Shown here: positions 1 to 10,245 of the stretch, piece by piece
Position numbering within the stretch: the stretch's first letter is position 1
How the letters are laid out: each line of letters opens with the position of its first letter
Origin: Mytilus trossulus
Taxonomy: Eukaryota > Mollusca > Bivalvia > Mytilida > Mytilidae
Assembly (NCBI RefSeq): GCF_036588685.1
Contig: NC_086374.1
Coordinates: 66,152,457-66,216,456, forward strand
Direction of reading: 5' to 3'
DNA length: 64,000 nucleotides
Translations under genes and position numbers: made by a program
Notes under the pieces: model-generated
What the model saw: only the letters and a program-made list of their open reading frames with translations
Databases searched by the model: none
What the model was told of the DNA's origin: nothing

Positions 1-78
1 ATTAACATTACACAAAAAACGGAAATACTTCATTTGAATCTTTGGTTAACACACATGCTCGTGTATATTTTTTGTCCA

Positions 79-296
79 TCACATGAGTTCCAGATCTGAT
101 ATCATTCCTTTTATTTTTCCTACAGGTTTTTCTGCAAATTGATGGGTAACAGTATTTGATGTCTGGTTATCATATGTTACAGTTGCATTTTTGGAAGAAT
201 GGTCGACTTTTATATCAATTGTATTCTTATCGAAAACTGATATAGTTGATAATGTTTTCTTTGACACAGAAGGAACATTTGCTGTCGCCATTGTAA
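79..296 (-). CDS. Small host exon, 70-residue reading frame, unknown protein
   Basis: On the minus strand a pyrimidine run ending in CAG (309-297) is followed five bases later by an ATG at 291-289. The frame then runs 70 codons to a TGA at 81-79. A start codon just after a clean splice acceptor is a common layout for a first coding exon behind a 5' UTR intron. The product is hydrophilic and rich in Ser, Thr, Val and Lys. It has no cysteine, no signal peptide and no membrane segment, and ends in DLELM. I recognise no family. I see no strong splice donor before the stop, so this may be the whole coding part. The 5' UTR exon would lie upstream at higher coordinates, where a repeat occupies 355-945. 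It could also be a chance frame, but the acceptor makes that less likely. Confidence 0.4.
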
Positions 297-354
297 CTGA
301 AAAAAAAAGCAAATAATATTTCTAAAAATCTTTTAAAAATGTCTTGCTTGAATT

Positions 355-945
355 TAATAAAATTGAGAAAGAAAATGGGGAATGTGACAAAGCAACAACA
401 ACCCGACCATAGAGTAGACAACAGCCGATGGGTCTTTTATGTAGCGAGAAACTTCCCGCACCCGGAGACGTCCTTCAGCTGGCCCCTTAAAAAATATGTA
501 TACTAGTACAGTGATAATGGACGTCATAATAGAATTAAAAACCATACAAGACTAACAAAGGCCAGAGGCTCCTGACTAGGGACAGGCGCAAAATTCCGGC
601 GGGGTTAAACATGTTTATGAGATGTCAATCCTCCCTCTATACATCTAGCCAATGTAGAAAAGTAAACGCATAACAATACGCACATTAAAATGCAGTCCAA
701 GAGAAGTCCGAGTCCGTTGTCAGAAGAAGTAACAAAAGAAAATAAATGAAATGACAATAATACATAAATAACAACAGACTACTAGCAGTTAACTGACATG
801 CAAGCTCAAGACCTCAATTAAACTGATTGAAAGATTATGTCTTCATGAATATGAATATCAGGCATAATCCCTCCCGTTAGGGGTTTAGTATCATACTATC
901 ATAAAATATATCAGAAGAACAAAACCCGTGTCATGCCAACAACTG
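355..945 (+). repeat. Interspersed repeat family R2, long copy
   Basis: This is a long copy of a repeat also seen at 50490-50745, 51000-51090 and 59930-60275, and in reverse at 38985-39105 and 55555-55675. It starts near GAAAATGGGGAATGTG and carries hallmark strings such as CAACCCGACC and ACTTCCCGCACCCGGAG. It ends near 945, after the CTTCATGAATATGAATATC part. It has no long reading frame. It is probably a non-autonomous element, and its class cannot be told from this window. Confidence 0.7.
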
Positions 946-1314
946 TTTTTTAAATACATGTGTTAAGTTCCGATGCAAAGATATACTTTACTTTTGCATT
1001 AAACTCCAAAAAGTGTTCTTGAACTAACTTAAATATCAACTCCTTTTATATGTAATGTTTGCAAAACTTTACAACTTTGGTGAAATAATTAGATTTTCGA
1101 ATCGTTTCTTTCTGTGTTATTTTGTCACTGTTCAAAATTATGGCATTCGTATTACTCTCCCAATATGTTTTTTTTTTTATCGTCAGAGTAATAAACTGCA
1201 GGTAATAGAGAGAACTATTTCCAAATGTGCCTCCAAACAAGTTTAAACACAAGTTTGTTGCTAATACACCTCTTTTGTACTCTTTTATATGAACCTTTTT
1301 TGTACTGCATTGTT
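946..1314. other. No recognisable feature
   Basis: AT-rich sequence with only short chance frames. I see no exon signal or repeat that recurs in this window. Confidence 0.5.
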
Positions 1315-1690
1315 TAGGTATATAAATGAGGAGATATGGTATGACTGCCAGTAAGAAAATATTCTTCACCAAAGTTCGAATGAAAGGGGTATACGCAATT
1401 ATAAACAACACATGAGAAAAACCAATAATGTATAGTCGGCCATAAAACGTCCTGATAGGAATAATATGATACAATTAAATTTACAAAACTAGCGGCCTTA
1501 TCAAAATCAAAACAATTCAGGAAAAAAAACATATATGACAGCTATGAACCAACGAAAGCCCCTGAACTAGAGGCTCCTCATTTGGGACAGGCACATACAG
1601 AATATTGGGAGGTTAAACATTTGTTAAGTCCATAAACCTCCCATAACCCGCGACAATGGTGTAACAATACAACAAAAGAACAAATGTTTA
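1315..1690 (+). repeat. Interspersed repeat family R1, decayed copy
   Basis: It begins GATATGGTATGACTGCCAG and ends near ACAATGGTGTAACAATAC, in the same order as the better copies at 40345-40700 (plus) and at 9850-10245 and 35100-35440 (minus). Many substitutions show it is old. The reading frames overlapping it are by-products of the repeat. Confidence 0.6.
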
Positions 1691-2352
1691 GAAAGTATGT
1701 TCTAGAAAGAGCTCTACTTGAACCCGGTATTTTATAAATTGTTTTACTTGTAATAATTGAATTGACCGACATGACCACTCGTTCCTTTTAGATCGAACCA
1801 TGATATAGTCGTCATTCAAGAACATTTGATTAATCATTAGCACATTCTTTTGAGTAAAATACACTCGTACAATTCATAAACAATATACAATTCATGAATA
1901 CAAACTATGCACGAAACAAATCAAACTGATATTTTCAACAGCAAAGAATGAATAAAGGTTTGTGTTTTAAAGGATTTCAAAATCCAATATTGGTGATAAT
2001 TAACAAGAATAAATCAATAATACAAATAACATCCTTACCAAAGAGACAATTTTCTATCTTTTTTACGCAACTGGCGATTCTCTATTACATACACCCTTTA
2101 TAAATCATGTTATATACAGGGAAAGATAATTTGCTGAAAGCCTGTCACGAATTTGACTCTTATATTCAACTACTAAACCGAACAAAGGTGTAAGTTATCA
2201 TATTTAGATGATTAGAAGCACAAAATAAATGCCTCAGTTCTGAAAGATTACCCATCATTATTCCTCTTTAGCATGTTTAGTGAACACAGATTATCAACTA
2301 CTTAAAAAGAAAAACGGCAAAATACTCTTATGAAAACAATTTTTTGGTTTAG
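1691..2352. other. No recognisable gene; possible intron of the downstream exon
   Basis: AT-rich sequence without a convincing frame. If the cysteine-rich exon at 2353 is real, this could be part of its upstream intron. I could not find a matching signal-peptide exon. Confidence 0.4.
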
Positions 2353-2519
2353 CTGCCTTGATTCACTGCCCTCAGTTACATTTCTGGTACTATCATAGAA
2401 TTTGCCCTAGTGACAATCAGGATCAAGCATACGAAAACGACATGGAAATTATCGGAACTTTCTGTGGGAGGCGGGTATGTTATTATACCAATTCACCAGT
2501 ATGCACGTGCCCCAACTGA
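2353..2519 (+). CDS. Putative terminal exon of a small cysteine-rich peptide
   Basis: A pyrimidine-rich stretch ending TTTGGTTTAG (2343-2352) looks like a splice acceptor. In the frame that begins with the third exon base, 54 codons run to a TGA at 2517-2519. The frame has six cysteines: HC, IC, then GTFCGRRVCYY, then a closing VCTCPN before the stop. A C...C...C-x4-C...CxC ending resembles the layout of small disulfide-rich secreted peptides, and mussels have many such defence peptides. That resemblance is the only basis for the guess. I do not recognise a named family, and no signal-peptide exon was found upstream. A chance open frame of this length in AT-rich DNA is possible. The cysteine density and the acceptor are what raise it above noise. 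Confidence 0.35.
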
Positions 2520-2683
2520 TACTCGAAATATCTTAATTGTAATTAATGATATTTTATTACAATCTCAATACCATAAATTATTGTTAGTGAATTTTAGACT
2601 TTTGTATAAATTGATTTTAGTACAAGCACTTTTTGGATAATTAAATGATATGAACAAAATGATAATTTTTATACTTCTTATAT

Positions 2684-2785
2684 ATTAGATATAGGAAGAT
2701 GTGGTGTGAGTGCCAATGAGACAACTCTCCATCCAAATAACAATTTAAAAATTAAACCATTATAGGTTAAAGTAAGTCTATAAAA
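2684..2785 (+). repeat. Repeat family R3, 5' fragment
   Basis: It contains GAAGATGTGGTGTGAGTGCC followed by the CTCTCCATCCAAATAAC segment. This is near-identical to the starts of the copies at 4455 and 56040, and is truncated after about 100 bases. Confidence 0.7.
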
Positions 2786-3403
2786 CGGACTAACCAGCAA
2801 ATATAATGTGCACCGTCTAAAATAGACGATAGTAAGATATTTATGGTAAACATATCTACAATATATTCATACATGTTTATCAGATTAAAAAACTTTTTAA
2901 TAAAATTTCTCCTAAAGTCATTTATAGTCTGAACTAAATGAAACATTTACCATTAAATACAGTATACTAGAACAAATTTAATTTGAAAATACAATAGAGG
3001 CGGAGGATTTTAAAGAGAGATTCCAACTCATAAGTCGAAAAAAAAACTGAAATCGCCATGGCAACAAAATGTTATAACCAAAAAAATATGCGAATAGGAG
3101 AAAACGACTAATACTGTTCAATTATCTATAACTAAATATCATTTATGTAAAATTAATATGTTTGAATTGAAGTAAATCTTACATGTTATTATGTTTTCCC
3201 TTATATTATGACTAACATTAAAACAAAATAACTCCTAACAATAATATGCTCTATAATGCCTTAATTACACGAATGTTTGACAATAATCCCATGGGAAGAG
3301 TTAATCAAATAAACTCGATATTTCCTTGCATATACATTGATTAAATATCAGTGTGATATATGAAACTGTGATGGTATTTTATTTGGTTTGTAAATAATAA
3401 AAC
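2786..3403. other. No recognisable feature
   Basis: AT-rich DNA with no supported exon, RNA gene or recurring repeat. Confidence 0.5.
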
Positions 3404-4445
3404 AATGTGTTTATTATACCAATATAGTTAACGTCGTTTACATTGTTAATGACTAGATATTTTTGGAAGCTTCATCTTAAAATCTAGCTTTTTGATTGAT
3501 TTTTTAACCGTACTCTCTATGATTATTTCTGATTTTTGCTATGACAATTTGTGGTCTTTGACGGGATTGGAAACGGGGAATATGTCCCCGGATATTTCTG
3601 GCTGAGGAATACTTTTTACTAAAATGAACAAAATTACTAAATATACAAGATAAATATTTACCTTTTAAGTGACGACCACCCGACCAAAGAGCAGAAAATA
3701 GCAAAAAAAGTTTTCTTGATTCTTAAACAATACAATTTCCAATACAGTCTTTACTACTAGTAGAACGCTTGTTGAGGTATGTTGTGATTACCACGATGTT
3801 GTGATATAAAATTCTCATTCAAGGTAAAGACGACATTTAGAAACACACTGACTCCCTTAACTTATACTATATATAATAAGAAAGGAATGTGTTTATCATA
3901 CCAATATAGTTAACGTCGTTTACATTGTTAATGACGCTCAATTTTTCATAACTTCATCCTTAATTCTAGCATTTTGATTTTTTTTTTTAACCCAACTTTC
4001 TATGATACTTATTCTGATTTTTGCTATGACAATTTGTAATCTTTGATGGATAATCCACAATCAAAGGTTCAACAATTGGTGATCAAAACTGAAAATGGAA
4101 ACGGGGAATATGTTCCCAGTTATTTCGGGCTGAGGAATACTTTTTACAAATATTTTTTTTTATTACTAAATATACAAGATAAACATTTATCTTTAAAAGA
4201 GAACTTCCCGACCAAAGAGCAGAAAACAGCAGGGGAAAAATTGTTTTGATTTTAAGACAATACGATTTTCAATACAGTCTTTATTAGAAAAAAAGAAGAT
4301 AAGATACTTTAATTCTTAGGCCATACCATTTTCATTTAAATCTTAATTACTAGGATAACGCTTGTTGAGGTATGTTATAATAGCCACGATGTGGTGATAA
4401 AAATTCTCATACCAGGTTAAGACGACATTAAGAAACACTTTGCCA
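3404..4445 (+). repeat. Tandem duplication of a 470-560 bp segment
   Basis: The segments 3404-3870 and about 3885-4445 are two diverged copies of one sequence. Each holds ATAGTTAACGTCGTTTACAT near its start, GGAAACGGGGAATATGT in the middle and AACGCTTGTTGAGGTATGTT near its end. The second copy carries about 45 extra bases, which open a 68-codon frame at 4043-4249 starting MMDNPQSKVQQL. The first copy lacks them. A third short echo lies at 5880-5975. Both copies contain a scrap of family R2 (CCGACCAAAGAGCAGAAAA). I see no splice signals that would make these exons. Confidence 0.6.
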
Positions 4446-4454
4446 ATTTTAACT

Positions 4455-4990
4455 TATATAGATATAGGAAGATGTGGTGTGAGTGCCAATGAGACAACTC
4501 TCCATCCAAATAACAATTTAAAAATTAAACCATTATAGGTTAAAGTACGGCCTTCAACACGGAGCCTTGGCTCACACCGAACAACAAGCTATAAAGGGCC
4601 CCAAAATTACTAGTGTAAAACCATTCAAACGGGAAAACCAACGGTCTAATCTATATAAACAAAACGAGAAACGAGAAACACGTATATATTACATAAACAA
4701 ACGACAACTACTGTACATCAGATTCCTGACTTAGGACAGGTGCAAACATTTGCAGCGGAATTAAACGTTTTAATGGGCCCAAACCTTCTCCCTTTTTCTG
4801 AAACAATAGCATAACATCACAACATATAAAAACATACGATAAAATATCAATTAGCAGACTTAACTCAATCAAAAAACGTATGATTACACAAAGAACGAAT
4901 AAATTTGATCTGCGATATCTGAATACAAATGCACAGTTAATTAAATATTAGAGACAAACAGTCATGACCAAAAGGCTATCAAACAAAATC
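4455..4990 (+). repeat. Interspersed repeat family R3, longest copy
   Basis: It starts GATATAGGAAGATGTGGTG and runs through CCTTCAACACGGAGCCTTGG to a GACTTAGGACAGGTGCAAAC segment. Shorter copies occur at 2684-2785 and 56040-56120. The head and tail motifs resemble family R1, so R1 and R3 may be subfamilies. Confidence 0.65.
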
Positions 4991-6845
4991 AAACACACTG
5001 AGAAATATTTAACCAATCAATGTTCACTTATAACATATATATAAGAAAGAAATGTCACTGTTCTGTCTATTTGACGTCATCTTATATTGTCGCTTTTTTT
5101 CATTCTTACTTTAGGAACCACATACCAGACGTCACGTAAAAATCAGCTTGAATATTACCAAGACAATGAAAATAACAATCAGCTAAGGACTTGAAATGTC
5201 AACTTTTAGTCCTTAACCTTAAGTGAATGATTGACTTGTTTACAATCATAAAACATGTGCTATTTTAAAACGAGGATGCAAAAAACATACGTGCTGCCGT
5301 ACTGTATTTTTGAAGCCAAAAACGTATAAATTTTCGGCGTTCGAATAGCTTTTCTTCTTAGAAAAGGTCATAGTCGAATATTGGAAAGCTAAAGATGCGA
5401 ATTGATATATGAACACAAATAAACTAACCATGTTAAACATTTACAAAGAAAGTAGAATTCACCAAAAAATAAATGACAAATTGAAATCTGTTTTTAATAT
5501 GCTATTGACATATCTGTAAAAAGCTTGCGTTACATAGAAGGAATCCTTCCAGACAAAATATAAATATGAAAGTATCTAATCTCTCTGATAATGAGAGCTA
5601 ACATAAGGGCATAGTGGCCTTAACATGGAAACATATTTTATCATGTTTTCAATACTCCTTAACAATAACCTTTGCTCTCTAAACTCAACTCGTTTGCAAT
5701 TGATTTGCTATTTTTACCGTTTTTAAGAGATTCGTGCATATAGAAATTTTCATATTTTTTTTACGATTATCTTTATATGAATACAACTTTTTTTTAATTA
5801 AATTAGTTACTGTGACATTCATAATAAAATACAAAATACTGTTTCAATATTTCAATGACTTAATGATGAGCCGTGTTCATATATTTTGGGGAGGGGAATA
5901 CTTTTACTCTAAAAAAAAAAACCAACCAAAAAACAATAATAATGAAATCTACCAGATAAACATTTACCTTTAGTGTAAAAGATCACAGTATCAACTCCAT
6001 TAACAGTATCTATGTTTGTATTGATTGTAATATACAGGTATAGTATGTCTGTCGATTTACCGATTCTCATTTGCTAAAACCATAACAGGTTTAATTACAA
6101 GATATGCTTACGCATCGTTAGTGTGAATTATGTTTAAATGGATGCACGAAATGGTGCTTTATCGAATATGCGATTTGCTTTATATACGTCCATTATTTGA
6201 CAATTAACAGTGTGTATCTGGTTTTATTTGTATGTATTGGACAGAGTTCAATTATACCTCGATTTTTTATTGTAATAGATACTTTGAATGCCTATGATTA
6301 TACACTTATTGTGAATAATATACTCTTTCTTATGCAGTTGTTTGAATATTCTTATAAAAGTTTTCCTGTTAAATGAAAACGTTATTAAAATCATTAATCG
6401 TCAGATGGAAAGTCTTTGTCTGATAAAGTTCTATGATCATTTCATATGAGGACGGTAATTTAAAGATCGACCATTACTTTAGTGCTAACAAAGTTAAAAG
6501 GTGGCTTTTCATTTTATAAAACCCTTTCCACACAAATCAGTACACATCAAAACTGCAGGTTGGCACTATTATTCATCCATTACAAATATTGTACGTTGCT
6601 CTGATCAAGGAGTTGGATAGTCTTGTAGTTGTAGTTTAAAACTGAATTTTTAAAATGATGTTATGAAATACAATAAAAAAAAAAGGTTGAAACACTTCGA
6701 ATAACTACAGTATTGTCAAATGATTAAATAATTGAAATTATCTTTAACACAATGCCAAATAACTCATAAAAACACTTTATAAATGTTTAATACAAGGATA
6801 AAAAGTAAAAATAAACTCATCATAGATAAGATAATTAAGATTTTG
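4991..6845. other. No recognisable gene
   Basis: AT-rich sequence. Short frames at 5246-5440 (minus) and 5734-5973 (plus) lack splice or codon support. The segment 5880-5975 echoes the duplicated block at 3404-4445. Homopolymer runs occur near 5915 and 6675. Confidence 0.5.
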
Positions 6846-6906
6846 CGCATTAGATGCGCGTTTTTTCTACATAAGAAGGGTGGAAGATAAGACTCAGCAA
6901 TGACGC
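6846..6906 (-). ncRNA. Decayed hammerhead ribozyme relic, minus strand
   Basis: Read on the minus strand it follows the order of the intact hammerheads in this window: an AGCGTCA stem I strand, a damaged core (TTGCTGA for CTGATGA), GTCTTAT, an insertion of about 13 bases, then TATGTAGA and a run of A followed by ACGCGC. Core bases are substituted, so it should not cleave. It shows that the same retrozyme or Penelope-related family was inserted here in the opposite direction. Confidence 0.45.
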
Positions 6907-6909
6907 TTG

Positions 6910-7612
6910 AATTAAAAAAATAATTAAAAGTGAAATAAAGTACAAAGTTAATAACATTGAAATTGGTTACCCGAATTCCGAACGTTTTTGGCGGAAAACT
7001 TAACCTGACAATTTTAAGATTACTAGATAAATCATTGATTCTGCAAATGTATACTTTATAAATATTCGATCTAATAAAGGACCATTACATGTCTCTCATT
7101 AATTCATTAGTTCTCTGTGGCATAACCTTTAGTATTAGGTATTGATATTTGATGCAACTGACATTTCATTTATTGGATTTAGATTATTCTTGATATTTCT
7201 AATTTTCCAATAGATTTGCCTTTTTTATTTCCATTACAACTTTATTAATGAAAAGTGCACAATAGAAGTTGAATACAGTTTATCGAGCAAAAACTTCAAT
7301 ATAGTCTTGTAAGCGATAACCTAATCTAATTAAAATGTTTTTTGGTAATAATTGTGTAATTTGGTGTAACTTAACATGATTTGGATTAATACAGTGTTTT
7401 TTAACAGGAGTTTTCTCTCTATGCTCGTTAGATCTTGTTTGTATATAAGTAAATATTTTTAATTTAACATGTATTATGATCCTATTTGAAAGTCAAATCT
7501 AATGCTGGTATTGCCCATGCTCCCGGACATTGAAATGGTTCATTTGTTTTCTCTTTTCTATTCAAAATAAAACCCGATTAAAATTATAAGAAGTATGTAC
7601 TTTTGTCTATGA
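6910..7612. other. No recognisable feature
   Basis: AT-rich sequence up to the GTCT microsatellite. Nothing else is supportable. Confidence 0.5.
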
Positions 7613-7656
7613 GTCTGTCTGTCTGTCTGTCTGTCTGTATGTTTGTATGTCTGTCC

Positions 7657-7687
<31 letters not shown>
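7613..7687 (+). repeat. GTCT microsatellite
   Basis: About 19 units of GTCT with a few interruptions (GTAT, TTGT, GTCC). It is a plain tetranucleotide repeat. Confidence 0.9.
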
Positions 7688-8075
7688 CCGTATCGGGTTT
7701 AAGTTTTAAAAAGGTTTAAAAAAACATGCAGTTGTAGTACCATCATTTTAAAAATGAGTAAATATGTTTATTACCATGATGTATAGTTGTCAAAATATAT
7801 ATCAAGTTAAAGATTGAGTCTGAGCTTTAGGTTAACTTAACATGTGATAGCGCGAGCAAACAGGACATGTTGTCCCTTTTTTTTTTTTGGTTTGATAATA
7901 ATTTTATATGAAGTTCGTAATTGTTAAAGCTTATTTTCTTTATTAAACCTGATCTTACTCATACAATTACACCTTTATATGTTGAGGAGGTTGATATACG
8001 CCTTCATTTCTACTCCCTCTTTCTACAAGCTTGTACAACTGCCTGCTTCCATGACAATGTGTAAATCCTATTTTC
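7688..8075. other. No recognisable gene upstream of the retrozyme
   Basis: AT-rich with a homopolymer T run near 7879. The frame at 7979-8179 runs into the retrozyme repeat and is a by-product of it. Confidence 0.5.
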
Positions 8076-8123
8076 AGCTCTTCAACTTTGTATTCATTCG
8101 GCTTTTCAACTATTTTGATCTGA

Positions 8124-8167
8124 GCGTCACTGATGAGTCTTATGTAGACGAAACGCGCGTCTGGCGT
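8124..8167 (+). ncRNA. Type I hammerhead ribozyme, first copy
   Basis: All parts are present. Stem I pairs GCGTCA (8124-8129) with TGGCGT (8162-8167), allowing G-U pairs. The core is CTGATGA (8130-8136). Stem II pairs GTCT with AGAC around TATGT (8137-8149). GAAA follows (8150-8153), then a minimal stem III, C-G around GCGC, closed by the A-U core pair. Cleavage is predicted after C8161. A very short stem III is typical of the hammerheads in Penelope-like elements and animal retrozymes. Activity is inferred from the intact core, not shown. Confidence 0.85.
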
Positions 8168-8203
8168 ATAAAATTATAATCCTGGTACTTTTGATAACTA
8201 TTT

Positions 8204-8268
8204 ACACCACTGGGTCGATGCCACTGCTGGTGGACGTTTCGTCCCCGAGGGTATCACCAGCCCAGTAG
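8204..8268 (+). ncRNA. Structured RNA domain shared with the Naiad leader
   Basis: Nested stems can be drawn: ACTGGG (8209-8214) with CCCAGT (8261-8266), CTGGTG (8227-8232) with CACCAG (8255-8260), and a hairpin GACG-TTT-CGTC (8233-8243). The same region read as protein gives HHWVDATAGGRFVPEGITSP, so it may instead, or also, be a captured coding tail. A related copy is at 20533-20596 (minus) and a decayed one at 46648-46711 (minus). Confidence 0.5.
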
Positions 8269-8476
8269 TCAGCACTTCTGTGTTGACATGAATATCAATT
8301 ATATGGTAATTTTTATAAATTTTCTGTTTACAAAACTGAATATTTTGAAAAACTAAGGATTTTCTTACCCCAGGAGTAGATAACCTTAGCCGTATTTGGC
8401 ACAACTTTTTGGAATTTTGGATCCTCAATGCTCTTCAACTTTGTATTTATTCGGCTTTTCAACTATTTTGATCTGA

Positions 8477-8520
8477 GCGTCACTGATGAGTCTTATGTAG
8501 ACGAAACGCGCGTCTGGCGT
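8477..8520 (+). ncRNA. Type I hammerhead ribozyme, second copy
   Basis: Identical in every hammerhead part to the copy at 8124-8167: stem I GCGTCA/TGGCGT, CTGATGA, GTCT-TATGT-AGAC, GAAAC. Cleavage is predicted after C8514. It closes the 353-base unit. Confidence 0.85.
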
Positions 8521-8554
8521 ATAAAATTATAATCCTGGTACTTTTGATAACTAT

Positions 8555-9849
8555 ATTCATTGTTTCATACATATAGGGACATGTATGGAAAATAACAAAA
8601 ACAACTATACAACTATGCAACTTATTCTGTGAACATGTAAACTGTAAAATAACTTTGTAAATACATGATATATTGTGATAACCATTCTAGTTGGTCGATA
8701 TTCTGCACTATTAAAGACAAAAACATGCATCTTTAAATAATTGTTTTGTAATTAAAAACAAATAATGCTTTTTGTAGCGTTATTCTGGATTAAAAGCAAC
8801 AAATAAAACAAACAAAGTATGAAGTACATAACAAATTTATTTAGCAATAAATACACGAATTTATTGCTAAACTCGGGAAAATTCATTTGCATCCATTTTG
8901 GGGATTGTATGGTATGACAGTTTGCTCATTGATGAAAACCGTACTGTTATCTTTAGTGTATTACCTTCTACGTCAGTTTGGTGGAGAGTTGTCTCATTGA
9001 CAATCTTATGTCTATAAAAAAAAATGTTTGTTTTCACACCATGAAGGGCAAATCTATGAACAATCAGATTGATGATAAACGGATACAATATCAGACATAA
9101 AGGTGTTAGGATATTTAGCAACCAGTTGACATTTTGAACTAATGCAGGTGGTAAGTTGGCATTATGTTGCCACGTAGATGTTAATACATTATCGATACTC
9201 ATAATGAGTGTGATATTTTTGCTTATGAATTATATATTCAAGATTCAATACTGTATTAGAATCTCAACAAATATATGATAAAATTCACAAAATGACATAC
9301 AAACACCAAAAAAAAATGCAATCAATGCAAAAGTCTTTTAAAAGAAATTATACATTTCCTCACTTTTTCCAGTAATATTATTTGAATATTGAAGAGCGAA
9401 ATTTGTTTCAACACCCATTTTGAACTTTGACTTAGTATCCACAATTCCTTAGAATGGATGAGAGTTTAAAAAAACACTATATTGCAGTGTATAATGACAC
9501 CTTTTATAGGTACTAAGAACGACATCCTGTCAGCACATGCAATTTTGCAGCTTCGAACAAGAAAAGTGTGTAAAACAAGTCATTCGTCTATTTATAAGTA
9601 AACAAAAAATGTCGCATGGAAGCAAAGCTAAAAGAAGTGTTCTATAGACCAAGTATTCAAACATTATCTGTAACGGAAATCACAGATCACTCCCGCGTGA
9701 CATCGGTATTTCCCTAAAATATTAAACTGTGCTCGCTATTTCTACCTGGTTGAGCTGATGTCATGTAGCGTATCATACTAGATTGTCTGCCAGCTGTTAA
9801 CTACATTTAAGTACATTGCAAGTGAAGTAGTTTTATGAGTAAAGCCTTT
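8555..9849. other. No gene; one short R1 scrap and one small shared motif
   Basis: Mostly AT-rich unassigned sequence. About 8940-9020 is a decayed minus-strand R1 head (GAGAGTTGTCTCATTGACAA). About 9103-9185 resembles 14266-14345 (GGATATTTAGCAACCAGTTG against GATATTTGGCAACCAGTCG), so the 111-codon minus-strand frame at 8867-9202 is repeat-derived rather than a gene. Confidence 0.5.
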
Positions 9850-10245
9850 TTCAACTGATTTTTATAGTTCATTCTTATGTTGTACTGTTATACCACTGTC
9901 CCAGGTTAGGAGAGGGTTGGGATCCCGCTAACATGTTTAACCCCGCCACATTATTTATGTATGTGCCTGTCCCAAGTCAGGAGCCTGTAATTCAGTGGTT
10001 GTCGTTTGTTGATGTGTTACATATTTGTTTTTCGATCAATTTCTTACATAAATAAGGCCGTTAGTTTTCTCGCTTGAATTGTTTATCATTGTCTTATCGG
10101 GGCCTTGTATAGCTGACTATATGCAGTATGGGCTTTGCTCATTGTTGAAGGCCGCCGTACGGTGACCTATAATTGTTAATGTTTGTGTCATTTTGGTCTT
10201 TTGTGGATAGTTGTCTCATTGGCAATCATACCACATCTTCTTTTT
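9850..10245 (-). repeat. Interspersed repeat family R1, good copy
   Basis: In reverse it carries the R1 landmarks: the head (GATTGCCAATGAGACAAC read on the minus strand), the CCGTACGGCGGCC segment, GACTTGGGACAGGCACATAC and GGCGGGGTTAAACATGTTAG. It has no coding capacity and is close in sequence to the copy at 35100-35440. Confidence 0.75.

Larger units (their letters stand above)
8076..8554 (+). mobile_element. Retrozyme-like element: 353-bp unit between two hammerhead repeats
   Basis: A direct repeat of about 125 bp (8076-8201 and 8430-8554) begins CTCTTCAACTTTGTATT and ends GGTACTTTTGATAACTAT. Each repeat carries a complete hammerhead ribozyme. The two predicted cleavage points (after 8161 and after 8514) are exactly 353 bases apart. 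One cleaved RNA unit would therefore be 353 nt, within the size range known for metazoan retrozymes and for the hammerhead pseudo-LTRs of Penelope-like elements. The unit holds no long frame, so any mobility would depend on another element's enzymes. After the first hammerhead comes a structured domain (8204-8268) that is also found in the Naiad leader at 20533-20596. Confidence 0.8.

Noticed and set aside
7613..7687. Regulatory significance of the GTCT run
   Set aside because: An ordinary microsatellite, with no flanking feature to give it meaning.
8867..9202. 111-codon minus-strand frame
   Set aside because: It spans an R1 scrap and a motif repeated at 14266-14345, so it is explained by repeats.
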